From: Paraburkholderia domus | Lineage (GTDB): Bacteria; Pseudomonadota; Gammaproteobacteria; Burkholderiales; Burkholderiaceae | NCBI RefSeq assembly: GCF_905220705.1 | Contig: NZ_CAJNAT010000022.1 | Coordinates: 1 to 64,000, forward strand | DNA: 64,000 nucleotides | Direction of reading: 5' to 3' | Shown: in pieces, positions 44,379 through 52,797 of the stretch | Layout: the number at the start of each line of letters is the position of its first letter | Position numbering within the stretch: the first letter of the stretch is position 1 | Notes under the pieces: generated by a model | Databases searched by the model: none | What the model was told of the DNA's origin: nothing | Seen by the model: only the letters and a program-made list of their open reading frames with translations | Position numbers and translations under genes: made by a program

Positions 44379-45578
44379 ATGAAAAAGGCACTAGCAGCCT
44401 CGGCCGTTGGGTTGGTCGCCCTCGGCGCGCACGCTCAAACCAGCGTGACGTTGTACGGTATCGTCGATACGGGGATCGGCTATCAAAGCAGCCAGACGTC
44501 GCTCGGTTCAACGACTGGCGGCCGCTCGGTCGTCAAGATGATCAACGGCATCTGGGCGGGCAGCCGTTTCGGCCTGAAGGGTGCTGAGGATCTGGGTGGC
44601 GGCACAAAGGCGATCTTCCAGTTGGAAGAAGGCTTTAACAGTGCAACCGGCGCGCAATCCGTCTCCGGTCTGGCGTTCAACCGCCAGGCCTATGTCGGCT
44701 TGGCCAATGCCACTTACGGTTCGTTCACCGCTGGCCGCCAGTACACGTCGTACTACTCGCTGCTGTCGCCCTATAGCCCGACCACGTGGCTGACCGGCGC
44801 GTACGGCGCACACCCGGGCGATATCGATTCGCTGGATACGCTGTACCGCGCGAATAACTCGCTGGTGTACACGTCGCCGAACATGTACGGCCTGACGGTG
44901 AGCGGTTCGTATTCGGTGGGCGGCGTGGCGGGCAGCACCAATGCCGGCTCGACGATTAGCGGGGCGATCCAGTATCTGCACGGTCCGTTCGGGATCGCCG
45001 CAGGCTACCAGCGCATCAATAACGCGGCGCCGGGCGGCGGTGCGTGGGATCCGAACTCCACGACGTCGAATAACGGCGCACAGGCGGGTGTGTCGGGCAT
45101 CAATAACGGCTACCAGACGGCGCAGGCGCAACAGCGGGTCGCAGTGACGGGTGGTTATGCGTTCAGCTCGCAATGGGACGTCTCGTTCTCATATTCGAAC
45201 GTGCAATACATCCCGGGTATCAACTCGTTCTTCCACGGCGAGGCGATCTTCAACACGGCTGGCGCAGTGCTGCACTTCAAGCCGCTGTCGGCGCTGGACC
45301 TGGCGGCCGGCTATAGCTATACCCGCGCAACAGAGTCGAATGGCATTTCGAGCGCGGCCAGCTATCAGCAATTCAACCTCTCGCAGTACTACAGTCTTTC
45401 CAAGCGCACCGGCCTGTACGCGCTGGAAGCCTATCAGCGTGCGGGTGGCCAGACGCTCGGGACGAACGGCAAGAGCATCATCAACGCAACGGCGAATATC
45501 GGTGACGGTCAGAACAGCGCACCGTCCTCGTCACGCAGCCAGGTTGCTGTGGGTGTGGGCATCATCACGCGGTTCTAA
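44379..45578 (+). CDS. Gram-negative general porin
   Basis: 399 residues from the ATG at 44379 (AAAGGAG eight nt upstream). Signal peptide MKKALAASAVGLVALGAHAQ, then the classic first strand SVTLYGIVDTGIGY and GSRFGLKGAEDLGGGTKAIF. A 16-strand barrel ends with VGVGIITRF, whose C-terminal Phe serves BAM recognition. It forms trimeric outer-membrane pores. The 47 upstream in-frame codons are leader, not protein. Confidence 0.95.
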   Translation: MKKALAASAVGLVALGAHAQTSVTLYGIVDTGIGYQSSQTSLGSTTGGRSVVKMINGIWAGSRFGLKGAEDLGGGTKAIFQLEEGFNSATGAQSVSGLAFNRQAYVGLANATYGSFTAGRQYTSYYSLLSPYSPTTWLTGAYGAHPGDIDSLDTLYRANNSLVYTSPNMYGLTVSGSYSVGGVAGSTNAGSTISGAIQYLHGPFGIAAGYQRINNAAPGGGAWDPNSTTSNNGAQAGVSGINNGYQTAQAQQRVAVTGGYAFSSQWDVSFSYSNVQYIPGINSFFHGEAIFNTAGAVLHFKPLSALDLAAGYSYTRATESNGISSAASYQQFNLSQYYSLSKRTGLYALEAYQRAGGQTLGTNGKSIINATANIGDGQNSAPSSSRSQVAVGVGIITRF

Positions 45579-45590
45579 CCGGGCAGGATG

Positions 45591-45623
45591 GCGGTGGCGG
45601 CGTAGCGTTAACTCCGCCACCGC
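45591..45623. terminator. porin-distal hairpin
   Basis: GCGGTGGCGG/CCGCCACCGC, a perfect 10-bp GC stem 13 bp after the porin stop. It is followed by AATTCGCTTCC, with no U-run. Likely a 3'-stabilising or weak terminating structure. The rest of the 300-bp spacer to 45880 shows no gene. Confidence 0.55.
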
Positions 45624-45880
45624 AATTCGCTTCCGATATGCGATGGTCGGACTATCGCTACCGTAGCCGGCAACGTAATCTAATAAGGATAACTACGCGT
45701 GAGCCGGAGAAGCCAACTACTCCCGTCAACTTGACAGAGCCGTTTCAAGTCATCCCTCTTGTCACAGTAGTGCAGATAGCCGAGGGTTTATCCTGGATCA
45801 GGAGGCTTGAACAACGGACCATCGACCTGGTAGCTGCAGTATCGATGGGTTTCAGGTGTCATTGACGTCCACCGGACGAG

Positions 45881-46714
45881 TCAATCGAGGGGAACGGTGA
45901 GCCGGTCGATCACCGCCTGCGTCTGAGGTCGCACGCCGCGCCACCACGAGAACGCTTCGGCAGCTTGTTCGACGAGCATTCCGACACCGTCCGCTATACC
46001 TAGCACACCCGCGTTGCGTGCGAGGCGCAAAAAAGGCGTTAGGCGCTTGCCGTAGGCGAGCTCATAAGCTGCTCCCGTCGGGCCGAATACGCCCGGTGGT
46101 ACTGGCGGGAGTTCGCCGGTGAGGCTCGCCGACGTTGCGTTGATCACCAGGTCAAAGCGCCCCATCGCCTCGAGGTCGCCATACCCGCATGCGACGAGAG
46201 AATCCCCTGTCGCGACTTGTGCGGCCAGCGCCTTGACCTTCGCGACATCCCGGTTTGCAACGACGAGTTCAGCGGGACGCGCCGCGATGAATGGCAGCAA
46301 TGCGCCGCGCACCGCGCCCCCCGCACCGAGAAGCAGCACGCGCTTGCCGGCCATCGGCAGTTTCAGATTGACTTCGATGTCCCGTACGAGACCAACGCCA
46401 TCGAAATTCTCGGCAATGATCCGGCCGTTCCTGAAGCTCAGCGCATTCGCCGCCCCAGCCAGCGCCGCCCGCTCACTGCGTTCGTCGGCCATCGCGAACG
46501 CCTTCAGCTTGAAGGGCGCAGTCACGTTCATGCCTTTGCCGCCTCCGGCGATAAACGACCGGACGGTCTCAGCGAAAGCGTCGTGCGGCTCCAACGGTCC
46601 TTCGATTGCCGTGTACGACATGTCTTGCTGCGACTCTTCAGCAAACAACCGGTGAATCAACGGCGATTTCGTATGGCCGATCGGATTGCCGATCACTGCG
46701 TACTGGTCGCTCAT
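45881..46714 (-). CDS. aroE: shikimate dehydrogenase family protein (AroE paralogue)
   Basis: 277 residues. Substrate site IGNPIGHTKSPLIH and catalytic Lys69 in NVTAPFK; nucleotide loop LLGAGGAVRGALLP followed by NRDVAK, indicating NADP(H). Last gene of a five-gene operon of acyl-CoA and hydroxy-acid type enzymes, overlapping the CoA-transferase gene by 4 bp. Biosynthetic aroE is rarely placed like this, so this copy may oxidise shikimate- or quinate-like substrates. That is an inference from context. Confidence 0.87.
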   Translation of the reverse strand: MSDQYAVIGNPIGHTKSPLIHRLFAEESQQDMSYTAIEGPLEPHDAFAETVRSFIAGGGKGMNVTAPFKLKAFAMADERSERAALAGAANALSFRNGRIIAENFDGVGLVRDIEVNLKLPMAGKRVLLLGAGGAVRGALLPFIAARPAELVVANRDVAKVKALAAQVATGDSLVACGYGDLEAMGRFDLVINATSASLTGELPPVPPGVFGPTGAAYELAYGKRLTPFLRLARNAGVLGIADGVGMLVEQAAEAFSWWRGVRPQTQAVIDRLTVPLD

Positions 46715-47934
46715 GACGGCCTCACTTTCGAATACAACACGCCGTCGGTCTGCATGGCGTCTATCTCGGCCGCATCAAAGCCAAGTGACGCTGCCACTTC
46801 CGCATTGTGCTGACCGAGGTCCGGCCCGACTTCGCGGATGGTCGTGTCACAGTCGGAAAAGCGGAATGGCAGATTCGGCAGGCGCAACGTTCCGAAGCGC
46901 GGGTGTTGCTGCTCGACCACCATGCCGCGCGCGATGATCTGCGGGTCGGCAAGCACCTCGTCGATGCGCTGCACTTTCGCGCAAGGCACGTCGATGCTGT
47001 CGAGCAGTTCCAGCACCGCAGCGACTGGTCGTCCGGCAACCCAGGGCTTCACTACCGAAAGAATCTCCAGACGATTGGCATTGCGCCCGTTCGACGTATG
47101 GAATCGCGTATCCGCACCGAAACCGGCAGGTCCGCCATGCATCTCGACGAGCGCCGCGAAGCGCTTCCACGCATCGTCGACTTGTGCGGCGATCACCAGG
47201 TCACCATCCGCGGCACGGAACACGCCATAGAGCGTTGACGTAGGCATGTCGTGACCGGTCTGCTCAGGGACGATGCCTTGCATCGTGTAGCACTGCACCG
47301 CGTATTCGTGCATCGATACCAGCGTGTCGTACAACGCCATGTCGATGTGCTGTCCACGACCGCTCTTTACGCGACCCAGCAGCGCGGCATTGACCGCCGC
47401 CACCGCATGAATACCGGTGTACATGTCACCGAGTGAGATGCGCATCAACGGCGGCGGCTCTCCGGGATTGCCAATCATCTGCATGATCCCGCTCTTCGCC
47501 TCTGCAATCAGGCCGAAACCGGCACGGTGCGCGTCCGGTCCCGTGTGGCCGTAGGCGGAGATAGAGCAGTAGACGAGACCCGGATTGCGCGCCGACAGTT
47601 CGTCGTAGCCGAGCCCGAGTTTGGTCAGCGCGCCCGGCCGGTAGTTTTCGACGAAGACATCCGCCGAGTCGCACAGGCGCTGCATGAACTCCTTCCCACG
47701 CGGGTCGCGCATGTTGACGCTGACGCCGCGCTTGCCCATGTTCAGTTGCAGAAAATAAGCGCTTTGCTCATCGTCGAGCACGGTGGCGTGCTGACGTCCT
47801 GCGTCGCCGGTGCCTGGACGTTCAACTTTGATAACTTCGGCGCCAAGCGCGGCGAGACAGCGCCCGACATATGGACCAGCGAGAAAATGGCTGTAGTCGA
47901 CGACGCGGATACCCTCAAGAGGACGTGCTTGCAT
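46711..47934 (-). CDS. CaiB/BaiF family CoA-transferase
   Basis: 407 residues, full-length class III CoA-transferase. VVDYSHFLAGPYVGRCLAAL near the N-terminus, KRGVSVNMRDPRG, and the catalytic Asp in ISLGDMYTG. It moves CoA between two carboxylic acids to activate an unknown substrate. Start and stop overlap both neighbours (ATGA with the AroE gene, TGATG with the MaoC gene), so translation is coupled. Confidence 0.9.
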   Translation of the reverse strand: MQARPLEGIRVVDYSHFLAGPYVGRCLAALGAEVIKVERPGTGDAGRQHATVLDDEQSAYFLQLNMGKRGVSVNMRDPRGKEFMQRLCDSADVFVENYRPGALTKLGLGYDELSARNPGLVYCSISAYGHTGPDAHRAGFGLIAEAKSGIMQMIGNPGEPPPLMRISLGDMYTGIHAVAAVNAALLGRVKSGRGQHIDMALYDTLVSMHEYAVQCYTMQGIVPEQTGHDMPTSTLYGVFRAADGDLVIAAQVDDAWKRFAALVEMHGGPAGFGADTRFHTSNGRNANRLEILSVVKPWVAGRPVAAVLELLDSIDVPCAKVQRIDEVLADPQIIARGMVVEQQHPRFGTLRLPNLPFRFSDCDTTIREVGPDLGQHNAEVAASLGFDAAEIDAMQTDGVLYSKVRPS

Positions 47935-48392
47935 CAGAATGCTCCCGGTCGGCGCGGCACCATCAGACGGTGCTCACCATGCTGGACGACCTGGCTGTCC
48001 TGATTGATCAACTCCGACGGCAGCACGACAATGCCCCAGTCCGGACGGCTTTTGCTTGCCCGCATCGTGCCCACACGGAATTTCACGTGCAGTACGTCGT
48101 TCACCTTGATCGGCAGATTGAAGTCCCACGTCCAGCCGAGCGACATGCCCGGCAGAAAACGGTATTCGCTTTGAGTCTTGAGTCCATCGGCAATGGACAA
48201 ACCGAACAGGCCGTGAGCGACGATCGATCCGAAGTGGCTCGCGTTCGCGTATTCCTCATCGACGTGGACAGGCGTGTGATCGCCAGTGAGGTCGGCGTAG
48301 GCCAGAATGCGTTCTTTGGTGACCGTATAGGTGGGGCTCACGCACTCGTCACCTTCGCGGGCGTCATCCCAGTATTTATCGACGATCGTCAT
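47934..48392 (-). CDS. MaoC-like dehydratase/hydratase
   Basis: 152 residues, single hot-dog fold. The hydratase motif YADLTGDHTPVHVDEEYA is followed by FGSIVAHGLFGLS, giving the Asp/His pair of (R)-specific enoyl-CoA hydratases. It likely hydrates or dehydrates the CoA ester produced by the adjacent transferase. One bp separates it from the VOC gene upstream. Confidence 0.88.
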   Translation of the reverse strand: MTIVDKYWDDAREGDECVSPTYTVTKERILAYADLTGDHTPVHVDEEYANASHFGSIVAHGLFGLSIADGLKTQSEYRFLPGMSLGWTWDFNLPIKVNDVLHVKFRVGTMRASKSRPDWGIVVLPSELINQDSQVVQHGEHRLMVPRRPGAF

Positions 48393-48393
48393 C

Positions 48394-48786
48394 TCAACCC
48401 TCCGCGCGCGGGTTGATGTCCAGTGCGCGTGCCACGCACGAGGCGGGTTTTGCCTGGATCAGTTCGACGGCGAGGCCGTCCGGCAAACGCAACCAGTTGC
48501 GTCCTTGCGGCATCTCGGTGACGTCGTACCGTTGCGCGGCGACGAGCGCGGCTTCCATGTCTTCGCACATAATCCCAAGGTGGTCGAGCCGACCCTCTGG
48601 CGCGTCGTGGTTTGGGTTATGGATGAATTGCAGACCACCGAGCGTCCAGTACTGCCGGGGCTCATTGATGGTGCCGTCGACCTCGCGCATCGTCATGCCG
48701 AGCACGTCTTCGAAAAAGCGGATGTGCCACTGGATGTCCTTCACCCAGATGGCCACGTGCTCCAGATAGGCCTTGCTACCGTTCAT
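48394..48786 (-). CDS. VOC-superfamily (glyoxalase-like) protein
   Basis: 130 residues from the ATG at 48786 (AAAGGAG upstream). Two beta-alpha-beta-beta-beta modules: EHVAIWVKDIQWHIRFFED and RLDHLGIMCEDMEAAL; a C-terminal Glu in AVELIQA completes a plausible metal site with the two His. The family includes lyases, epimerases (methylmalonyl-CoA epimerase) and dioxygenases. In this operon an epimerase or lyase on a CoA ester is possible. Confidence 0.85.
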   Translation of the reverse strand: MNGSKAYLEHVAIWVKDIQWHIRFFEDVLGMTMREVDGTINEPRQYWTLGGLQFIHNPNHDAPEGRLDHLGIMCEDMEAALVAAQRYDVTEMPQGRNWLRLPDGLAVELIQAKPASCVARALDINPRAEG

Positions 48787-48827
48787 GGGGTTGTCTCCTT
48801 TGTCGACCAAAGTTCGTGCTTTAGTGC

Positions 48828-49787
48828 TTACTCTGGTTCCATGCAAGATGTTGTGTGTTGTCGGTCGCCCATGGCACGCTCGATGCCCTTGATACAGGCG
48901 ACCAGCGTCGCGTTGACCGGGGTTGGCACGCCGTGCCGTTGTCCCCAGCGCACGACCGCGCCGTTGATAAAGTCGATTTCGGTAATGGATCCCTTTTCGA
49001 GGCTTTGCAGCATCGAAGTCTTGAAGGCCGACGAAAGTCCTTCGCCGGCGAGCGTCCACGCGCGTTCAGGATCGACTGCGGAAAGGGCCACGCCCGCGGC
49101 CTCGGCGACCGCCATCGCTTCGGCGACCGCTGCGAGTGCGGCCGCCTTCAAAAGCGGTTCGTCGTAAAGCTGGCCGTATGTGAGTCCGGTTGTGCCGGTC
49201 AGCGCGCCGGTCGCGACATTGACCAGCAGCTTGTCCCACATCGTGCCGACGATATTGGCGCTGACTGTCGTGTCTAATCCGGAGGCATTGAACGTTTCGG
49301 CGATCGCATTCACGCGGGAGGTAATGCGGCCGTCCAGTTCGCCAATGTGGGTCGCTTTGCCGGCCACGCCAGACTCGATGTGCCCCGGATTGCGCATCAC
49401 GCCGCCGACGTAAGTCTTGCCAGCCAGTACCCGCTCACGCCCCACGACATCGGCAAGAACATCTTCGTGCCCGAGGCCGTTCTGCAATGACAGGACGAGC
49501 GTTTCGGGCCCAACTAATTCCAGTGCGCCGCGCATCGCAGCATCGGTATCAAATGACTTGACCAGCACGACGACCAGATCGACGATGCCGGCTTCAGCAG
49601 CCGACGTCGTGGCGTGCACTTTCACGCGACGGGAGCCATTCGTATCGTCTACCTGTAGACCATCACGCCTCATCGCCTCAACGTGAGCCGCCGAGCGGTT
49701 CAGCAACCAGACCTCGTTGCCGCCTTCGGTCAGCGCCGCGCCAATCGCACAGCCCAGTGCACCCGCACCTAGAATCGCGATCTTCAC
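48828..49787 (-). CDS. ketopantoate reductase-like (PanE/ApbA) dehydrogenase
   Basis: 319 residues from the GTG at 49787, chosen because AAGGAG lies five nt before it and the Rossmann loop (ILGAGALGCAIGAAL) then starts at residue 4. The catalytic Lys lies in WDKLLVNVATGALT. It reduces a 2-oxo acid or oxidises a 2-hydroxy acid with NADP(H). First gene of the five-gene operon, so more likely catabolic than pantothenate biosynthesis. Confidence 0.88.
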   Translation of the reverse strand: MKIAILGAGALGCAIGAALTEGGNEVWLLNRSAAHVEAMRRDGLQVDDTNGSRRVKVHATTSAAEAGIVDLVVVLVKSFDTDAAMRGALELVGPETLVLSLQNGLGHEDVLADVVGRERVLAGKTYVGGVMRNPGHIESGVAGKATHIGELDGRITSRVNAIAETFNASGLDTTVSANIVGTMWDKLLVNVATGALTGTTGLTYGQLYDEPLLKAAALAAVAEAMAVAEAAGVALSAVDPERAWTLAGEGLSSAFKTSMLQSLEKGSITEIDFINGAVVRWGQRHGVPTPVNATLVACIKGIERAMGDRQHTTSCMEPE

Positions 49788-49835
49788 TGCCGTCTCCTTA
49801 ACATGGAGATCAAGATACAAGTCGAGGATCATGCC

Positions 49836-49867
49836 GGCAATGCAATGAATTCAATGGTGTCATTGCC
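49836..49867. promoter_or_regulatory. GGCAATG/CATTGCC dyad in the LysR-operon spacer
   Basis: Inverted 7-mers at 49836-49842 and 49861-49867 with an internal GAATTC. They lie just upstream of the dehydrogenase start and echo the CGCAATG boxes at 49944 and 49958. Likely LysR or operon regulatory half-sites. Confidence 0.4.
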
Positions 49868-49903
49868 TGAAGCAATATCGCGGCTGCATTCTCGGTGGTT
49901 CCT

Positions 49904-49923
49904 TCTTGAACTGAAGTTCAAGA
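49904..49923. promoter_or_regulatory. 20-bp inverted repeat
   Basis: TCTTGAACT-GA-AGTTCAAGA: perfect 9-bp arms around a 2-bp centre, midway between the divergent operon and the LysR gene. A good candidate for a regulator-binding site. Confidence 0.55.
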
Positions 49924-49957
49924 TACGAGGGGACGTTCATTCTCGCAATGCTATGAT

Positions 49958-49975
49958 CGCAATGACGTCATTGCG
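49958..49975. promoter_or_regulatory. perfect 18-bp palindrome upstream of the LysR gene
   Basis: CGCAATGACGTCATTGCG is its own complement and ends 15 bp before the LysR ATG; a further CGCAATG lies at 49944-49950. It is placed to act as the autoregulatory site. Confidence 0.6.
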
Positions 49976-49990
49976 TTGAACAATAGTCCT

Positions 49991-50896
49991 ATGAGCTCAA
50001 CAGAACTCCCCGATCTGAAGCTGCTGCAGTTATTCGATCTCCTTTACGATGTCCGCAGCGTCACCCGTGTGGCCGAGCAACTCGGACAGAGCCAGCCGAC
50101 GATCAGCATCTGGCTGGGGCGTTTGCGGGAGCATTTGCAGGATCCACTGTTCATACGAACGCCGGCTGGCATGGCGCCGACGCCACAGGCCGATGCACTG
50201 ATCGGCCCTTGCCGGGAAATTCTGGAGTCACTGCGGCGCTTTGCAGCGTGGGAAATTGCGTTCGATCCCGCCACGGCGAAACGGCGTTTCCGTATCTGCA
50301 TGACCGACGCCAGTCACATCACGCTGCTACCGCGAATGTTGGCGCACGTGCGCGCGCAGGCACCGGGCATACGCCTGGAAGCGGCGCGTATCGACGGCAA
50401 CACCGAACGGGCACTGGAATCCGGCGAGGCTGACCTGGCAATTGGTCACGTGCCCTGGCTTGGCGGTGGGATTTATCAACAGCAGCTATACCTGCAGGAT
50501 TGGGTCTGTTTGACGAATCGTCATCATCCGCGGCTGAAGACCAAACTCGGATTGAAGCAGTACCGCGCCGAGGGACATGTCGCGATCACTGCGGGGACGG
50601 GCGCGCAACTGCTTGAACAGGCGCTGGTGCGCGAGCATATCGAACGCGACGTTGTGCTGGAGTTGCCCGGATTTCTCGGACTCGGCGCTATCATCAAAAG
50701 CACCGACCTGGTTGCGACGCTGCCTCGACACATTGGCGAGACCTTAGCAAAGGTCAATGATCTGGCAGTGCACCCTTGCCCGGTTCCTGTGGACGGGTTC
50801 GCGGTTCGGCAGCACTGGCATGCCAGATACCATCATGAGGCGGGAAACCGTTGGCTGCGTAGTCTGGTCGTGCAGTTGTTCTGCAGTGCGGGTTGA
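49991..50896 (+). CDS. LysR family transcriptional regulator
   Basis: 301 residues from the ATG at 49991; an in-frame TTG five codons upstream would overlap the palindrome. The winged HTH (RSVTRVAEQLGQSQPTISIW) is followed by an effector domain resembling the NahR/LinR-like branch. Divergent from the five-gene catabolic operon, its probable target. Inducer unknown, presumably the operon's substrate. Confidence 0.9.
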   Translation: MSSTELPDLKLLQLFDLLYDVRSVTRVAEQLGQSQPTISIWLGRLREHLQDPLFIRTPAGMAPTPQADALIGPCREILESLRRFAAWEIAFDPATAKRRFRICMTDASHITLLPRMLAHVRAQAPGIRLEAARIDGNTERALESGEADLAIGHVPWLGGGIYQQQLYLQDWVCLTNRHHPRLKTKLGLKQYRAEGHVAITAGTGAQLLEQALVREHIERDVVLELPGFLGLGAIIKSTDLVATLPRHIGETLAKVNDLAVHPCPVPVDGFAVRQHWHARYHHEAGNRWLRSLVVQLFCSAG

Positions 50897-51339
50897 CCAC
50901 GGATCGCCCGAAGTCACATTAGCGTGACAACGCCCTGTGGGGTGGTCATTGGCTGGTTCCTCTGATTGCGTAAGGTAGTGGGTATTCACGCACATCGATG
51001 GCAGTCCACGTTGCCTTCGCCCATAACGACGGCCAGTTCAAGCTACCGTTCTGCCCAGATCGTTTGCCAGCAGCGCCGCCTGCGCATGAGAGATCGCTTT
51101 AAATCGTTGGACAGCGCCAACAGCCTGTTGAATCCAGGTTCAGGCAATACCTCAATGCACCACGCATCGCGGTGCCGCGCATGCCGGCAAGTTCTCCAGA
51201 CAAACCCTGATTGCTGCAGCGAATCTCGCACTGCTATCGTTCGCTGGTCGTTGTGGAAGCGCTTCCACTTCGACTTTGAGGCAGCTTCCACATCGAGTTT
51301 CGCCGTACCCGGTTCAACGACCTCAGCGCAGGAGAATCC
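50897..51339. other. 443-bp spacer upstream of the glucosidase operon
   Basis: No credible gene on either strand. The main feature is the LacI-type palindrome at 51253-51268; a half-site-like AGCTTCCAC lies near 51283. Confidence 0.6.
51253..51268. promoter_or_regulatory. LacI-family operator
   Basis: GTGGAAGCGCTTCCAC is a perfect 16-bp palindrome with the central CG that LacI/GalR proteins kink. It is 72 bp upstream of the glucosidase start. The LacI gene at the operon's end (57149) is the natural partner. Confidence 0.75.
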
Positions 51340-52749
51340 GTGGCAAACGACGCTTCCGCTGTATCCGACGCAATATCCCGCGACCTCGCCGCACTCGCCG
51401 ATCCCTTCACCCCGCCCGCGGACTCCACGCTATGGCGCAAAAACTTCCTGCTTGGCGCCGCCACGGCTTCGTATCAGATCGAAGGCGCGGTGGATGAAGA
51501 CGGCCGCCTGCCGTCGATCTGGGACACCTTCTCGGCGACGCCCGGCAAGGTGCTGGCCGGCGACACCGGCGCCGTTGCCTGCGATCACTATCATCGATGG
51601 GAAGCGGACGTCGATATGCTGGTCTCGCTCGGTCTCGAAGGCTACCGGCTCTCGATCGCATGGCCACGTGTGATGGACGCTGCAGGCGTGCCCAATCGCA
51701 AAGGGCTCGATTTCTACAAGCGGCTCCTGAACCGCCTGAAAGAGAAGGGCATCACGACTTTCGTGACGCTCTATCACTGGGACCTGCCGCAGCATCTGGA
51801 AGATCGCGGCGGCTGGCTCAATCGCGATACCGCTTACCGGTTCGCCGACTACGCCGACCTGATGAGCCGCGAACTGGCCGGCACAGTCGATGCATGGGCG
51901 ACGCTCAACGAGCCGTGGTGCTCAGCGTATCTCGGCTATGGCAATGGGCATCACGCGCCAGGCCTCGCCGATGGACGCTTTGCGACACAGGCAATGCATC
52001 ATCTGCTGCTCGCGCATGGTCTCGCGGTGCCGGTATTGCGCGCCAACGACCCGGCCTCGCTGAAAGGTATCGTCGCCAACTTCGGTCGCGGCACGGCCAA
52101 TAGCGACAGCGCTGCGGATCAGCGTGCGGCACATCTGTTCGAAGTCCAGCACAACGCGTGGATTCTCGATCCATTGCTCAAGGGTGCGTATCCGCAAGAC
52201 CTGTTCGAATTGTGGCCGGGTACAGAGCCGCTGGTGCTCGACGGCGACATGCAAACCATTTCCGCGCCGCTCGATTTCCTCGGCATCAACTATTACTTCC
52301 GCACCAGCGTCGCGAGCGACGGCGCGCATGGAATCCGGGAAGTGCCGCTTGAAGGTGTCGAGCGCACGCAGATGGGCTGGGAGGTGTACCCCGACGGCTT
52401 ACGCGATCTGCTGACCGGGTTCAACAGCACGTATCGCAATCTGCCGCCGATCTACATCACCGAAAACGGCATGGCCTCGGATGATAAGGTGATCGATGGC
52501 CACGTCGACGATACGCAGCGCATCTCGTTCCTCAAGCGGCATCTCGCGGCGGTCGATCAGGCGATCAAGGCCGGCGTGGATATTCGTGGCTATTTTCTGT
52601 GGTCGCTGATGGATAACTTTGAGTGGGCATTTGGTTATGAGCGTCGCTTTGGTGTCGTACATGTCGACTACAGTACGCAGAAGCGTACGGTCAAACGCAG
52701 TGCGGAATTGGTGGCGAAGTTTTTGAAGGAGCGTAAGGCGCAGGTCTGA
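51340..52749 (+). CDS. family GH1 beta-glucosidase
   Basis: 469 residues from the GTG at 51340 (AGGAGA upstream). GH1 signatures are complete: N-terminal FLLGAATASYQIEGA, acid/base Glu191 in TLNEP, nucleophile Glu375 in YITENG. Cytoplasmic, no signal peptide. It would hydrolyse imported cellobiose or related beta-glucosides. First gene of a six-gene operon with a sugar ABC transporter and LacI regulator. Confidence 0.94.
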   Translation: MANDASAVSDAISRDLAALADPFTPPADSTLWRKNFLLGAATASYQIEGAVDEDGRLPSIWDTFSATPGKVLAGDTGAVACDHYHRWEADVDMLVSLGLEGYRLSIAWPRVMDAAGVPNRKGLDFYKRLLNRLKEKGITTFVTLYHWDLPQHLEDRGGWLNRDTAYRFADYADLMSRELAGTVDAWATLNEPWCSAYLGYGNGHHAPGLADGRFATQAMHHLLLAHGLAVPVLRANDPASLKGIVANFGRGTANSDSAADQRAAHLFEVQHNAWILDPLLKGAYPQDLFELWPGTEPLVLDGDMQTISAPLDFLGINYYFRTSVASDGAHGIREVPLEGVERTQMGWEVYPDGLRDLLTGFNSTYRNLPPIYITENGMASDDKVIDGHVDDTQRISFLKRHLAAVDQAIKAGVDIRGYFLWSLMDNFEWAFGYERRFGVVHVDYSTQKRTVKRSAELVAKFLKERKAQV

Positions 52750-52797
52750 AAGCAGGTGAAGCTGGTTTGCATGTCGACTTGAAACACGGGAGACGGA

